DNA of 64,000 nt, from assembly GCA_022072255.1 (NCBI GenBank), contig JAJVHZ010000076.1:62001-126000 (forward strand), written 5' to 3'. The stretch's first letter is position 1. Each line of letters opens with the position of its first letter. The position numbers and the translations under genes were made by a program. The stretch is from Gammaproteobacteria bacterium. GTDB lineage: Bacteria; Pseudomonadota; Gammaproteobacteria; JAJPIJ01. This document shows, in pieces, positions 7,642-16,651 of this stretch. Under the pieces are notes generated by a model. The model had not been told where the DNA came from and searched no databases. It saw nothing but the letters and a program-made list of their open reading frames with translations.

Positions 7642-9399
7642 ATGCAACCCACAGCACCCGCCAGGGCGGTCAACATACTGTTCATCGAGGACCAGGCCGA
7701 TGTCGCGGCGCTGATCCGCAGACGGCTGTCCGCGCATGCCGGCGCCGGGATGGTGATGACCCACGTCGGCGACCTCAGGGCCGGCCTCGCCGCGCTGAAG
7801 TCCACCCCGTTCGACGTGGTCATGACGGACCTCAACCTGCCGGACTCCCGCGGCGTGGAGACGGTGCACCGGCTGCTGAAGATCTGCCGGTACATACCGG
7901 TGGTCGTGCTGAGCGCCGTCGACGAGGACCAGGCCATCCTCGACACGGTCGAGTCGGGCGCACAGGAATACATCGTCAAGGGACAGACCGACGGGCACAT
8001 CATCGCGCGTACCATACGCCAGGCGATCAAGCGCAAACAGGCGGAGCTGAAGCTGCGCCGGCTGGCGCACTATGACAGCCTCACCGGGCTCGCCAATCGC
8101 AGCCAGTTCCGCCGCCGCCTCGAGCAGGCCCTGGAGCGCGGCGCGCGCCGCCGCGGCAATGTCGCCCTGATGATGATCGACCTCGATCGCTTCAAGGCGG
8201 TCAACGACACCCTCGGCCATCAGGCCGGCGACCGGATGCTGGTCATGGTGGCCAAGCGCCTGCGCTCGTGCCTGCGCGAGTGCGACAAGGTCGCGCGGCT
8301 GGGAGGAGACGAGTTCACGGTGACCCTGGAGGAGCCGCGCTCGCCGGACGAGGCCGCCGCGATCGCCCAGAAGATCGTGGAGGCAATCTCGCGGCCCTTC
8401 ATGGTCGGCGGCCAGGAGTTCTACGTCACGCCCAGTATCGGCATCACGCTCTATCCGCTCGACGGTGACAGTGCCGACACCCTGATCAAGAACGCCGACA
8501 CTGCCATGTACCGGGTCAAGGCCGGTGGCCGCAACGGCTTCAAGTTCTTCACGCCGGCCATGAACGAGCTCACCGGCGAGCGCCTGCGGATGCAGGCGGC
8601 ACTGCGCCAGGCGATCGACCGCAACGAGTTGGTCCTGCACTATCAGCCGAAGGTCGACCTGCAGTCCGGCGAATTGCACGGCGTGGAGGCCTTGCTGCGC
8701 TGGCAGCGACCCGGCGGACGGCTGTTGTCGCCCGCGCAGTTCATCCCCCTGGCCGAGGACACCGGTCTCATAATCCCGATCGGCGAGTGGGTATTGACGC
8801 AGGCGCTCGGGCAGGTCCGCAGCTGGTCCGGGCTCGGGCTCCCCGGCACGCGTGTGTCGGTGAACATCTCACCACGGCAGTTTCGCCAGTGCGACCTGGC
8901 GGCGATCATCGCCGCGGCGCTCTCGCAGACCGGTCTCAGCGGCGAGCACCTCGAGATCGAGATCACCGAGGGCGTGCTGATGGAGGATACCGGGGCATCG
9001 GTAGCGACGCTCGAGCGTCTCAAGGCCCTCGGTGTGGGCATCGCCATCGACGATTTCGGAACCGGCTACTCCTCGCTGCATTACCTGAAGCGGTTCCCGA
9101 TCGACACGCTCAAGATCGATCACTCCTTCGTCAGCGACATCCCGCGCGACCACGACGACGCCACCATCACCCAGGCGATCATCGGCCTGGCGCGCAACCT
9201 GCGCCTGAACGTGATCGCCGAGGGCGTGGAGACCAGGGAGCAACTCGCGTTCCTGCGCGCCAATCACTGTGACCAGGGACAGGGCTACCTGTTCAGCGCG
9301 CCACTGGACACGGCGCAGATGATCGGTTACCTGCAGCGCGAGCGCATCCGCGCGGACCTGGAACAGACCACGCCACGCCCGCTCGCCGGCAACCGCTGA
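7642..9399 (+). CDS. Response regulator with GGDEF and EAL domains (c-di-GMP turnover)
   Basis: A 585-residue cytosolic protein. The receiver domain (about residues 10-130) has acidic residues near the start (IEDQAD), a phospho-acceptor in MTDLNLP and a lysine in YIVKG. The GGDEF domain (about 145-310) has an intact RLGGDEF active site with the RxxD inhibitory site (RECD) in front. The EAL domain (about 325-575) has GVEALLRW and the later DDFGTGYSSL and KIDHSFV motifs of active phosphodiesterases. Both catalytic halves therefore look functional, and output is probably set by phosphorylation. The frame is open back to 7531, but ATG 7642 removes an arginine/proline-rich non-domain leader. No cognate kinase is adjacent. 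Confidence 0.9.
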   Translation: MQPTAPARAVNILFIEDQADVAALIRRRLSAHAGAGMVMTHVGDLRAGLAALKSTPFDVVMTDLNLPDSRGVETVHRLLKICRYIPVVVLSAVDEDQAILDTVESGAQEYIVKGQTDGHIIARTIRQAIKRKQAELKLRRLAHYDSLTGLANRSQFRRRLEQALERGARRRGNVALMMIDLDRFKAVNDTLGHQAGDRMLVMVAKRLRSCLRECDKVARLGGDEFTVTLEEPRSPDEAAAIAQKIVEAISRPFMVGGQEFYVTPSIGITLYPLDGDSADTLIKNADTAMYRVKAGGRNGFKFFTPAMNELTGERLRMQAALRQAIDRNELVLHYQPKVDLQSGELHGVEALLRWQRPGGRLLSPAQFIPLAEDTGLIIPIGEWVLTQALGQVRSWSGLGLPGTRVSVNISPRQFRQCDLAAIIAAALSQTGLSGEHLEIEITEGVLMEDTGASVATLERLKALGVGIAIDDFGTGYSSLHYLKRFPIDTLKIDHSFVSDIPRDHDDATITQAIIGLARNLRLNVIAEGVETREQLAFLRANHCDQGQGYLFSAPLDTAQMIGYLQRERIRADLEQTTPRPLAGNR

Positions 9400-9573
9400 A
9401 GCGTTCCTCCGGTCGTGACGGCCGCCGCCAGCAGGCCGTCGCAGCCCTTCTCATCGGCCTGCGACTCCACGTCGCGCGAGACCTTCATTCCGCAAGTTCG
9501 GCGACGGCGCGATCCTGCGAGCGTACCGTCCGGCCCGCCGGCGGGCGCATGGGCCAGGCGCGCGGCCGAGGGT

Positions 9574-10377
9574 TCACCGGTTGTCCCCGTCGATCAATCC
9601 CCCCAGTCCGCCGAGCAGCGAGCCCTCGCCCACCGAACGCCCGCCGGCGACCGGCGCCGACATGATGATGCGGTTCGCGAGCCGCGAGAGCGGCAGTGAC
9701 TGCAGCCACACCCGGCCCGGCCCGGTCAGCGTCGCGAAGAACAGTCCCTCGCCGCCGAAGATGGCGCTCTTCAGCTTGCCGACGTATTTGATCTCGAAGT
9801 TGACGCGCGGCTGAAACGCGACCACGCAGCCGGTGTCCGCGCGGATCGTCTCCCCGGGTCCGAGATCGCGTTTGGCCAGCGTCCCGCCGGCGTGCACGAA
9901 CACCATGCCGTCGCCCTCGAGCTTCTGCATGATGAAGCCTTCGCCGCCGAAGAGTCCCACGCCCAGCTTTTGCTGGATCGCGATGCCCAGCGACACGCCG
10001 CGCGCGGCACAGAGGAAACTGTCCTTCTGGCAGATGAGCGTGCCGCCGACCTCGTCGAGATCGATCGCGATGATCCTGCCCGGATAGGGAGCCGCGAATG
10101 CGACGCGGCGCTTGCCGTCGGATTCGTTGTGGTAGACCGTCGTGAACAGCGACTCGCCGGTCAGCAGCCGCTTGCCCGCGCCCATCAGCTTGCCGAACAG
10201 GCCGTCTTGCTGCGACTGGGCGGAGGCGTCGCCGAAGACCGTGTCCATCTCCACACCTTCCTGCATCATCATCATCGCGCCCGCCTCGCCGACGGCCGCC
10301 TCGCCCGGATCGAGTTCGATCTCCACGTACTGCATGTCGTCGCCCAGGATCTCGTAATCAACTGCATCCATGGCCAT
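9574..10377 (-). CDS. AIM24 / TIGR00266-family protein
   Basis: A 267-residue all-beta protein. [17 protein letters not shown] near the start, repeated glycine-rich strands ([39 protein letters not shown]) and a C-terminal QSLPLSRLA are the AIM24 family pattern. Bacterial function is unknown; the yeast relative is a mitochondrial inner-membrane organiser. ATG 10377 is chosen over the longer open frame because AGGAGA lies 8 bp upstream of it. The C-terminus is low-complexity glycine, common in this family. It is monocistronic and divergent from the methyltransferase gene. Confidence 0.82.
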   Translation of the reverse strand: MAMDAVDYEILGDDMQYVEIELDPGEAAVGEAGAMMMMQEGVEMDTVFGDASAQSQQDGLFGKLMGAGKRLLTGESLFTTVYHNESDGKRRVAFAAPYPGRIIAIDLDEVGGTLICQKDSFLCAARGVSLGIAIQQKLGVGLFGGEGFIMQKLEGDGMVFVHAGGTLAKRDLGPGETIRADTGCVVAFQPRVNFEIKYVGKLKSAIFGGEGLFFATLTGPGRVWLQSLPLSRLANRIIMSAPVAGGRSVGEGSLLGGLGGLIDGDNR

Positions 10378-10485
10378 GGCAGAAGTCTCCTGCGTGAAAT
10401 GGAGTCGTTCATTATAGCCTCGCCGGCGCGCGAATCGTCGGACGCGCACTTGCCGGCCGGCGCAACTTCCCCATAATGATGCCGC

Positions 10486-11235
10486 ATGAACGTCGCCGCC
10501 CGCGCCAGGAGTACCTGCCCGCTCTGCTCGGGGTCACGACACGCACCCTACGTCGTCGTCAAGGGCTACGCGTACCACCGCTGCGCGGACTGCGGATTCG
10601 CGTTTCTCGATCCGATGCCGAGCCAGATCGATCTGAACGCCGGATACCAGGGTCACAAGGGCATAGCCGCGGATTACTACCCGCATCCGTCGTCCAGGCG
10701 ACGCAAGGCGTTCTTCCGCGCGTTGCGCCTCATTCGTCGCATCCGCGGCCGGAGCGTCATCGACCTCGGCTGCGGCGGAGGATTCTTCGTGGGCGCCGCG
10801 CGCCTGCTCGGCGCCGCCACCGCGACCGGCGTCGACGTGGATGCCAGCACCATCGCCTACGCGCGCCGCGCCTTTCCGGGATGCGATTTCCATTGCGCGT
10901 CGCTGGACAGCTTCGTGCCGGCCACGCGCTACGAACTCGTACACTGTTCCGAGGTGATAGAACACGCCCCCGATCCGCACGTGCTCATGCGGCTGCTGCT
11001 TGCCTGCTGCCGCCCGGGCGGATACGTCTTCGTCACCACGCCCGACCTGGGCAGCCGGTACGTCCCGGCCAGGATCGAGGAATGGCCCGGTTTCGCGCCC
11101 CCCGTGCACACGGGGCTGTTCACCGAGGAGAATTTGCGCGCACTCTTCGATCGCTACGGTTTCAGACCGGTCCTGCGCCTGCCGCCGCGCAAGACGGGGA
11201 TGAAATTGCTGTTCCGCCTGGAATCCGCCTCGTGA
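10486..11235 (+). CDS. Zinc-ribbon class I SAM methyltransferase
   Basis: A 249-residue protein. The N-terminal 45 residues hold two CxxC pairs (CPLCSG and CADCGF) that look like a zinc ribbon, followed by a Rossmann methyltransferase with [11 protein letters not shown] as SAM motif I and the acidic end of strand 2 in [14 protein letters not shown] is the motif II region. Similar proteins occur in polyketide, sugar and cell-envelope modification, and the substrate cannot be read here. It is followed 61 bp later by mobA on the same strand, but nothing links it to cofactor synthesis. Confidence 0.75.
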   Translation: MNVAARARSTCPLCSGSRHAPYVVVKGYAYHRCADCGFAFLDPMPSQIDLNAGYQGHKGIAADYYPHPSSRRRKAFFRALRLIRRIRGRSVIDLGCGGGFFVGAARLLGAATATGVDVDASTIAYARRAFPGCDFHCASLDSFVPATRYELVHCSEVIEHAPDPHVLMRLLLACCRPGGYVFVTTPDLGSRYVPARIEEWPGFAPPVHTGLFTEENLRALFDRYGFRPVLRLPPRKTGMKLLFRLESAS

Positions 11236-11296
11236 GCGCAACCGCGCGCCGGCCGCGGACCGCGACCCGGGTCACGCCATCGCGAGGCGAGCGCGC

Positions 11297-11938
11297 ATGA
11301 GCCTCGAGGCGGCCGTACGCGGCGAGATCACGGGCGTCATACTCGCGGGCGGCCGCGCCACCCGCATGGGCGGCGAGGACAAGGGTCTGCTGCGTGTCGC
11401 CGGCCGGCCGATGGTCGAGCACGTGCTTCGGGCCCTGCGCCCGCAGGTCAGCGATCTGTTCATCAATGCCAACCGCAATCTCGTACGCTACCGGGAATTC
11501 GGTGTGCCCGTGGTGAGCGACTTCATCGACGGCTATTGCGGACCGCTGGCGGGCATGGCCAGCGCGATGAAGGTCGCGCGCACCGCTTATCTCCTGACCG
11601 TGCCGTGCGACTCGCCGTTCCTGTCCGCGGATCTCGCCGCGCGCCTGCATCGCGGCCTCCTCCGCGACGGCGCGCGGATCGCGGTGGCCGACAGCGGCGA
11701 GCGCCTCGAGCCCGTGTTCGCGCTGCTGGATCGAACCCTGCTGCCGTCGCTGCTGGCCTACCTCGAGGCCGGCGAACGCAAGATCGACCGCTGGTATGCG
11801 CAACATCCGATGACGCGCGTGGACTTCGCCGACGAGCCCGGGATGTTTCACAACCTGAACACGCCGGAGGAGCTGGCCGCCGCCGAGGCGACGATGCAGG
11901 CGCGCGCCGCCGCGAGCGGGCGCACCGGCGGCGAGTGA
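11297..11938 (+). CDS. mobA: Molybdenum cofactor guanylyltransferase MobA
   Basis: A 213-residue nucleotidyltransferase. The N-terminal GVILAGGRATRMGGEDKGLL is the GTP-binding signature (LAGGxxxRMGxxDK), and VPCDSPFL is the metal/nucleotide motif. MobA joins GMP to Mo-molybdopterin to give the bis-MGD precursor used by formate dehydrogenase and other DMSO-reductase-family enzymes. Tungsten aldehyde oxidoreductases use unguanylated bis-pterin, so MobA and FdhD imply a further Mo enzyme in this cell. Starts with ATG at 11297 and lies upstream of mobB and moeA. Confidence 0.93.
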   Translation: MSLEAAVRGEITGVILAGGRATRMGGEDKGLLRVAGRPMVEHVLRALRPQVSDLFINANRNLVRYREFGVPVVSDFIDGYCGPLAGMASAMKVARTAYLLTVPCDSPFLSADLAARLHRGLLRDGARIAVADSGERLEPVFALLDRTLLPSLLAYLEAGERKIDRWYAQHPMTRVDFADEPGMFHNLNTPEELAAAEATMQARAAASGRTGGE

Positions 11939-12071
11939 TTCGCCGGCGTCCCGCGCCTCCGGAACGCGCGCGACCGGCGTTGCCATGCGCCGCCGCCTTC
12001 TGCATGCGCATGCCGATGACGGGGCCCCGGGGGGCTTGTCATCGCGATCCGCAGCACGCAAGCTGTTAGCC

Positions 12072-12638
12072 ATGCGCAGGACTTTCAACAGCATCCCGAT
12101 GATCGGCTTCGCGGCCTGGAGCGGGACCGGCAAGACGACGCTGCTGCGGGCGCTCCTTCCCCGCCTGCGGAGGCACGGACTGCGCGTGGGTGTCGTCAAG
12201 CATGCACACCACGACTTCGACATCGACATCCCGGGCAAGGACAGCTACGAACTGCGTCGCGCCGGCGCGACACACGTGCTGGTCGGCTCGCGCAGGCGCT
12301 GGGCGCTGGTCGTGGAGACCGATCTTCAGGAGGATCCTTCGCTGGCGGAGATGCTCGCGCACCTCGGCGGCCAGGCACTGGATCTGATCCTGATCGAGGG
12401 CCTCAAACGCGAGGCGATCCCTAAGATCGAACTGCACCGCCCGGCGCTGGGGATGCCGACGCTGTTTCCCGACGACCCTCACATCGTGGCCGTCGCCGCG
12501 GATCGACCGATCGCCACGCCGCCGTCGGTCGCACTGCTCGACCTGAACGACCCGGACGAGGTCGCCGCGTTCATCCTCCGCTATCTCGGCCTGGCGGACA
12601 ATGTAGGCCGTGAGACGGTGGACATGGGGATCCCCTGA
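12072..12638 (+). CDS. mobB: Molybdopterin-guanine dinucleotide biosynthesis adaptor MobB
   Basis: A 188-residue P-loop GTPase. The Walker A is AAWSGTGKTTLL near residues 12-23, followed by VGVVKHAHHDFDID with the conserved lysine and histidines, and LILIEGLKREAIPKIEL, typical of MobB. MobB binds GTP and helps MobA make MGD. ATG 12072 is chosen over ATG 11985 because it gives the family's N-terminus a few residues before the P-loop; no strong ribosome-binding site is visible. The stop overlaps the start of moeA (TGATG). Confidence 0.92.
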   Translation: MRRTFNSIPMIGFAAWSGTGKTTLLRALLPRLRRHGLRVGVVKHAHHDFDIDIPGKDSYELRRAGATHVLVGSRRRWALVVETDLQEDPSLAEMLAHLGGQALDLILIEGLKREAIPKIELHRPALGMPTLFPDDPHIVAVAADRPIATPPSVALLDLNDPDEVAAFILRYLGLADNVGRETVDMGIP

Positions 12639-13906
12639 TGACCGAAGCCATACCGGCCGCCCCCAGCTGCGCCGACGACCATGATCCGATGTCGCTGACG
12701 GTGCAGGACGCCCTGGCGCGCATACTCGCGAACGTCGCGCCGGTATGCAGCCCGGAGCCGGTACCGGTCGCCGCCACGCTGGGCCGCATCCTGGCCGCCG
12801 ACATCGTCTCGACGATGAACGTCCCGGCACACACCAACTCGGCCATGGACGGCTACGCGCTCTCCGGGTCGGATATCCCCGCCCGGGGCACAGGCGAACT
12901 CGAGGTGATCGGCACCGCCTTTGCCGGGCGTCCGTACCTGTCCACTGTTGCCCGGGGGCAGTGCGTACGGATCATGACGGGCGCGCCCCTGCCGCCGGGC
13001 ACGGACACCGTCGTGATGCAGGAACGCGTCGGGCAGCGCGGGGATCGAATCATCCGGATCGATGGCAACCTGAAGGCGGGCGACAACGTGCGGCAGGCCG
13101 GCGAGGACATTCGCGAGGGCCAGACCGTGCTCGCTGCGGGCCGCCGGCTCATGCCCGCGGATATCGGGCTCATCGCCTCGCTGGGCATAGCCGAGGTCGC
13201 GGTGCACCGGCCGCTCCGGGTCGCCATCTTCTCGACTGGCGATGAATTGAGGCCGGTAGACGAGCGGCTTGGACCCGGCGACGTGCACGACAGCAACCGC
13301 TACACGCTGCGCGGCATGCTGCAGCGCCTGGGCGCGCAGATCAAGGACGTCGGGATCGTGCGCGACACCCCGGAGCACACGCGCGCCGCCTTCCAGGCCG
13401 CGGCCGCAGGCCAGGACGCGATCATCTCGAGCGGCGGCGTTTCGGTGGGCGAGGCCGATTTCGTCAAGCAAGTACTGAGCGAGCTCGGCCACGCGGAGTT
13501 CTGGAAGGTGGCGATGAAACCGGGGCGTCCGCTGACCTTCGGCCGGGTGCGCGGGGCCGTGTTCTTCGGCCTGCCGGGCAACCCGGTGTCCGTGATGGTG
13601 ACCTTCTACCAGTTCGTGCAGCCGGCCCTGCGCCGGATGATGGGCGAGACGCAGGGCGGGGAGCTGCGTCTGAGGGCCACCAGCGCATCGAGGCTGAAGA
13701 AACGCCCGGGGCGCGTGGAGTTCCAGCGCGGCGTGCTCGGGCAGGACGAAGGCGGCGCTCTCGTCGTACGCAAGACCGGCATGCAGGGGTCCGGGATACT
13801 GACCTCGATGTCGCACGCCAACTGCTTCATCATCCTGCCGCAGGACTGCGCCGGCGTGGAAATCGGCGATCCGGTCGAGGTGCAGCCCTTCGCCGGGCTC
13901 ATCTGA
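12638..13906 (+). CDS. moeA: Molybdopterin molybdenumtransferase MoeA
   Basis: A 422-residue protein that inserts molybdate (or tungstate) into adenylylated molybdopterin. Visible motifs are NSAMDGYAL near the N-terminus, RIMTGAPLPPGTDTV, IFSTGDEL, SGGVSVGEADF and FGLPGNPVS, all in the normal order for domains III and IV. The length is close to E. coli MoeA (411 aa). Its ATG overlaps the mobB stop, indicating translational coupling. With the aldehyde oxidoreductase operon immediately downstream, this MoeA may act in tungsten insertion; some organisms keep two MoeA paralogues split between Mo and W, but sequence alone does not decide. Confidence 0.95.
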   Translation: MTEAIPAAPSCADDHDPMSLTVQDALARILANVAPVCSPEPVPVAATLGRILAADIVSTMNVPAHTNSAMDGYALSGSDIPARGTGELEVIGTAFAGRPYLSTVARGQCVRIMTGAPLPPGTDTVVMQERVGQRGDRIIRIDGNLKAGDNVRQAGEDIREGQTVLAAGRRLMPADIGLIASLGIAEVAVHRPLRVAIFSTGDELRPVDERLGPGDVHDSNRYTLRGMLQRLGAQIKDVGIVRDTPEHTRAAFQAAAAGQDAIISSGGVSVGEADFVKQVLSELGHAEFWKVAMKPGRPLTFGRVRGAVFFGLPGNPVSVMVTFYQFVQPALRRMMGETQGGELRLRATSASRLKKRPGRVEFQRGVLGQDEGGALVVRKTGMQGSGILTSMSHANCFIILPQDCAGVEIGDPVEVQPFAGLI

Positions 13907-14047
13907 TCCGCGCCGGCAGCGGCACGGGATAAGGGCCGCCGCCGCGCGGCTCACGCCGCGATCGAGCGGCATCGTTCCGCATCCCGACAGCACTGCCGCC
14001 CCACACAGGGCCGCGGCCGCCAGCGCAATGCTCGGACTGGCTCGCAT
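13899..14047 (-). pseudogene. Possible small lipoprotein gene broken by a frameshift
   Basis: From ATG 14047 the minus strand encodes MRASPSIALAAAALCGAAVL followed by SGCGTMPLDRGV: a good lipoprotein signal peptide with an LSGC lipobox. That frame then runs without a stop into the antisense of moeA. A one-base shift in the GC-rich stretch around 13930-13955 would join it to a frame ending in GPYPVPLPARIR with a stop at 13899, overlapping the 3' end of moeA. The result would be a lipoprotein of about 48 residues. This is either a real frameshift, a sequence error or chance. Confidence 0.3.
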
Positions 14048-14303
14048 AGCCGATGCCTGGAAGTCCGCGGGGCCGCGGCCTGCCGGATTCCTCGCGCCTT
14101 CGCGAAGACGCCTTCTGCGCCGCAGCATGTATCGATGTGCAACAAGCCTCGGCCAGGCCCTTCAGTGAGGTCTCGCCGGAGGCTATAGTTTGCTCATGCA
14201 TATGCGCGCCGGTGCCGGTGTGGCCGGCCGCATCTGCCCGCAGTCGAGAACGGCATGGCTGTGGGAGCAGCCGCCACCACGCACGTGGAGGAGAGAGAAG
14301 ACC
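14048..14303 (+). promoter_or_regulatory. Upstream region of the aldehyde oxidoreductase operon
   Basis: This region after moeA has no convincing gene on the plus strand. It contains a hairpin with arms GGCTG and CAGCC at 14257-14272, about 30 bases before the aorA-like start, then a purine-rich GGAGGAGAGAGAAG ribosome-binding site. No consensus sigma-70 or sigma-54 promoter stands out. The spacing after moeA suggests that the operon has its own control. Confidence 0.3.
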
Positions 14304-14774
14304 ATGCTACGAGCCCTGAAGCTTGAGCCCGAGAAGTGCACCGGCTGTTTGCAGTGCGAGATGGCCTGTTCGTACGAGAACGAGCAGCTCTTCAACCCAT
14401 CGAAGTCGCGCATCAAGGTGTTCAACTTTCACGACAGCGGCCGGTTCGCGCCCTACACCTGCACGCAATGCGCGGAGGCCTGGTGCCTGCACTCCTGCCC
14501 GGTGGAGGCCATCGTCATCAACGCGAAGACCGGCGCCAAGGATGTGCTCGAGGAGGTCTGCGTCGGCTGCAAGGTGTGCACCATCGCCTGCCCGTTCGGC
14601 ACCGTGAACTACAACCACGACACCGGCAAGGTGCAGAAGTGCGATCTCTGCGGCGGCCAGCCGGCCTGCGCCGAGGCCTGCCCCACCGGCGCCATCACCT
14701 ACGTCGATATCGATCAGACCGGGCTCGATCGCATGCGCGCGCACGCGCAGCGATCGCTCGGAGCCTCCGCATAA
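14304..14774 (+). CDS. Polyferredoxin subunit of W-aldehyde oxidoreductase (AorA-like)
   Basis: A 156-residue protein with four cysteine groups: CTGCLQCEMAC, CTQCAEAWCLHSCP, CVGCKVCTIACP and CDLCGGQPACAEACP. These are enough for four [4Fe-4S] clusters, as in the HycB/CooF-type electron-transfer family. In the Aromatoleum aldehyde oxidoreductase the equivalent AorA passes electrons between the tungsten subunit and the FAD subunit. ATG 14304 is chosen over the open frame starting at 14190 because of the strong GGAGGAGA site 10-20 bp before it. The tungsten subunit starts 26 bp downstream. Confidence 0.85.
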   Translation: MLRALKLEPEKCTGCLQCEMACSYENEQLFNPSKSRIKVFNFHDSGRFAPYTCTQCAEAWCLHSCPVEAIVINAKTGAKDVLEEVCVGCKVCTIACPFGTVNYNHDTGKVQKCDLCGGQPACAEACPTGAITYVDIDQTGLDRMRAHAQRSLGASA

Positions 14775-14799
14775 CCCCATACGGACAGGAGCGATAGCC

Positions 14800-16650
14800 A
14801 TGGGTTGGACTCGTAACGTCATGCGCGTGAACCTGACCAGCGGCACGATCAAGCGCGAACCGCTGAACATGGACTGGGCCAACCAGTACCTCGGTCAGCG
14901 CGGCCTGGCCAGCAAGTACCTCGTCGAGGAGATCGACCCGAAGGTCGATCCGCTGTCTCCGGAGAACAAGCTCATCTTCACCACCGGCCCGCTGACCGGC
15001 ACCATGGCCTCCACCGGCGGCCGCTATTCGGTGGTGACCAAAGGCCCGCTCACCGGCGCCATCGCCTGCTCGAATTCCGGCGGCTTCCTCGGCGCCGAGC
15101 TCAAGGGCGCCGGCTGGGACATGATCATCTTCGAAGGCAAGTCGCCGAAACCGGTCTATCTGTACGTCGAGAACGATCACGCGGAGCTGATGGACGCCTC
15201 GGAGATCTGGGGCAGGTCCATCTGGGATGCCGACCACATCCTGCACGCGAGGCATCAGGACCCGCTGATCCGCATCGCCGCGGTCGGCCGCGCCGCCGAG
15301 CAGGGCTGTCTGTTCTCGGCGATCGTCAACGACCTGCATCGCGCCGCCGGCCGCTCCGGCGTGGGCACGGTGATGGCGTCGAAGAACGTCAAGGCCGTGG
15401 TCCTGCGCGGCACCCGGGGCGTGGGCAACATCAAGGATCCGAAGGCCTTCATGCAGGCGGTCAACGCCGGCAAGAAGGTGCTTGCCGACAACGCCGTCAC
15501 CGGCCAGGGCCTGCCCAAGTACGGCACGCAGGTGCTGATGAACGTCATCAACGAGATTGGCGCCATGCCGACGCGCAACATGCGCGACGTGCAGTTCGAG
15601 GGCGCGAGCAAGATCTCCGGGGAAGCCATGCACGAGGTGCGCGCGGGCGACGGGCGCGCCAACCTGGTCACCAATGCCGCGTGCTTCGGCTGCACCATCG
15701 CCTGCGGCCGCATCTCCGTGATCGACAAGAACCACTACACCATCGTCAACAGACCGCAGTACTGGGGCGCCTCCGGCGGCCTGGAGTACGAGGCGGCCTG
15801 GGCGCTCGGCTCCGATACCGGCGTCTCGGACCTGGAGGCGCTGACCTATGCGAACTTTCTCTGCAACGAGGACGGTCTCGACCCGATCACGCTGGGCTCG
15901 ACGATCGCCGCCGCGATGGAATTGTACGAGGCCGGTCTCATCACCAAGGAGCACACCGGCGGCCTGGAGCTGAAGTTCGGTTCCGCCGAGGCTGTCACCA
16001 GGCTGACCGAGCTGACCTGCCGCGGCGAAGGCTTCGGGCGGGACATCGGCCTGGGCTCCAGGCGTCTGTGCGAGAAGTACGGCCGCCCGGAGCTGTCCAT
16101 GAGCGTGAAGGGGCTGGAGTTCCCGGCCTACGATCCGCGCGGCATACAGGGCATGGGCCTGGCCTATGCCACCTCCAACCGCGGCGCCTGCCACCTGCGG
16201 GGCTACACGGTCGCCTCGGAGGTCCTCGGCATCCCGGTGAAGACCGATCCGCTGGTGACCGACGGCAAGGCCGAGCTCGTGAAGGCATTCCAGGACGCGA
16301 CCTCGGTGGTCGACTCCACGGGCCTGTGCGTGTTCACGACCTTTGCATGGACGCTGAACGACATCCAGCCGCAGGTCGCGGCCGCCTGCGAAGGCGACTG
16401 GTCGCTGGAGAAACTGCTGGAGGTGGGCGAGCGCATCTGGAACATGGAGCGCATGTTCAACAACGCCGCCGGGTTCACCGCCAAGGACGACACACTACCC
16501 AAGCGCCTGCTCTCCGAGCCGGCGCAGACCGGCCCGGCGAAGGGCAAGGCCAACGACCTGCAAAAGATGCTGCCGGAGTACTACAAGGTCCGCGGCTGGA
16601 CGCCGGAAGGCGAACCGCTGCAGGCCACCAGGGCGCGCCTGGGGTTGTGA
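14800..16650 (+). CDS. Tungsten-containing aldehyde:ferredoxin oxidoreductase, large subunit
   Basis: A 616-residue AOR-family enzyme that oxidises aldehydes to carboxylic acids, or the reverse, at a tungsten bis-pyranopterin site. The N-terminal beta domain has the family patterns TGPLTGTMASTGGRYSVVTK and SNSGGFLGAELK. The [4Fe-4S] cluster ligands are C295, C298 and C302 (ACFGCTIACG), with the distant fourth ligand C510 in DSTGLC. The length is typical (about 600-620 aa). Between a polyferredoxin and an FAD subunit gene, this is the Aromatoleum-type three-subunit form, known to act on many aldehydes and to reduce NAD. GAGCGA lies before ATG 14800. Confidence 0.93.
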   Translation: MGWTRNVMRVNLTSGTIKREPLNMDWANQYLGQRGLASKYLVEEIDPKVDPLSPENKLIFTTGPLTGTMASTGGRYSVVTKGPLTGAIACSNSGGFLGAELKGAGWDMIIFEGKSPKPVYLYVENDHAELMDASEIWGRSIWDADHILHARHQDPLIRIAAVGRAAEQGCLFSAIVNDLHRAAGRSGVGTVMASKNVKAVVLRGTRGVGNIKDPKAFMQAVNAGKKVLADNAVTGQGLPKYGTQVLMNVINEIGAMPTRNMRDVQFEGASKISGEAMHEVRAGDGRANLVTNAACFGCTIACGRISVIDKNHYTIVNRPQYWGASGGLEYEAAWALGSDTGVSDLEALTYANFLCNEDGLDPITLGSTIAAAMELYEAGLITKEHTGGLELKFGSAEAVTRLTELTCRGEGFGRDIGLGSRRLCEKYGRPELSMSVKGLEFPAYDPRGIQGMGLAYATSNRGACHLRGYTVASEVLGIPVKTDPLVTDGKAELVKAFQDATSVVDSTGLCVFTTFAWTLNDIQPQVAAACEGDWSLEKLLEVGERIWNMERMFNNAAGFTAKDDTLPKRLLSEPAQTGPAKGKANDLQKMLPEYYKVRGWTPEGEPLQATRARLGL

Positions 16651-16651
16651 G

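Noticed and set aside
9417-9440. Hairpin GACGGCC/GGCCGTC after the GGDEF-EAL gene as a terminator
   Set aside because: No T-run follows; the next bases are CAGCCCTTCTC. A rho-independent terminator is not supported.
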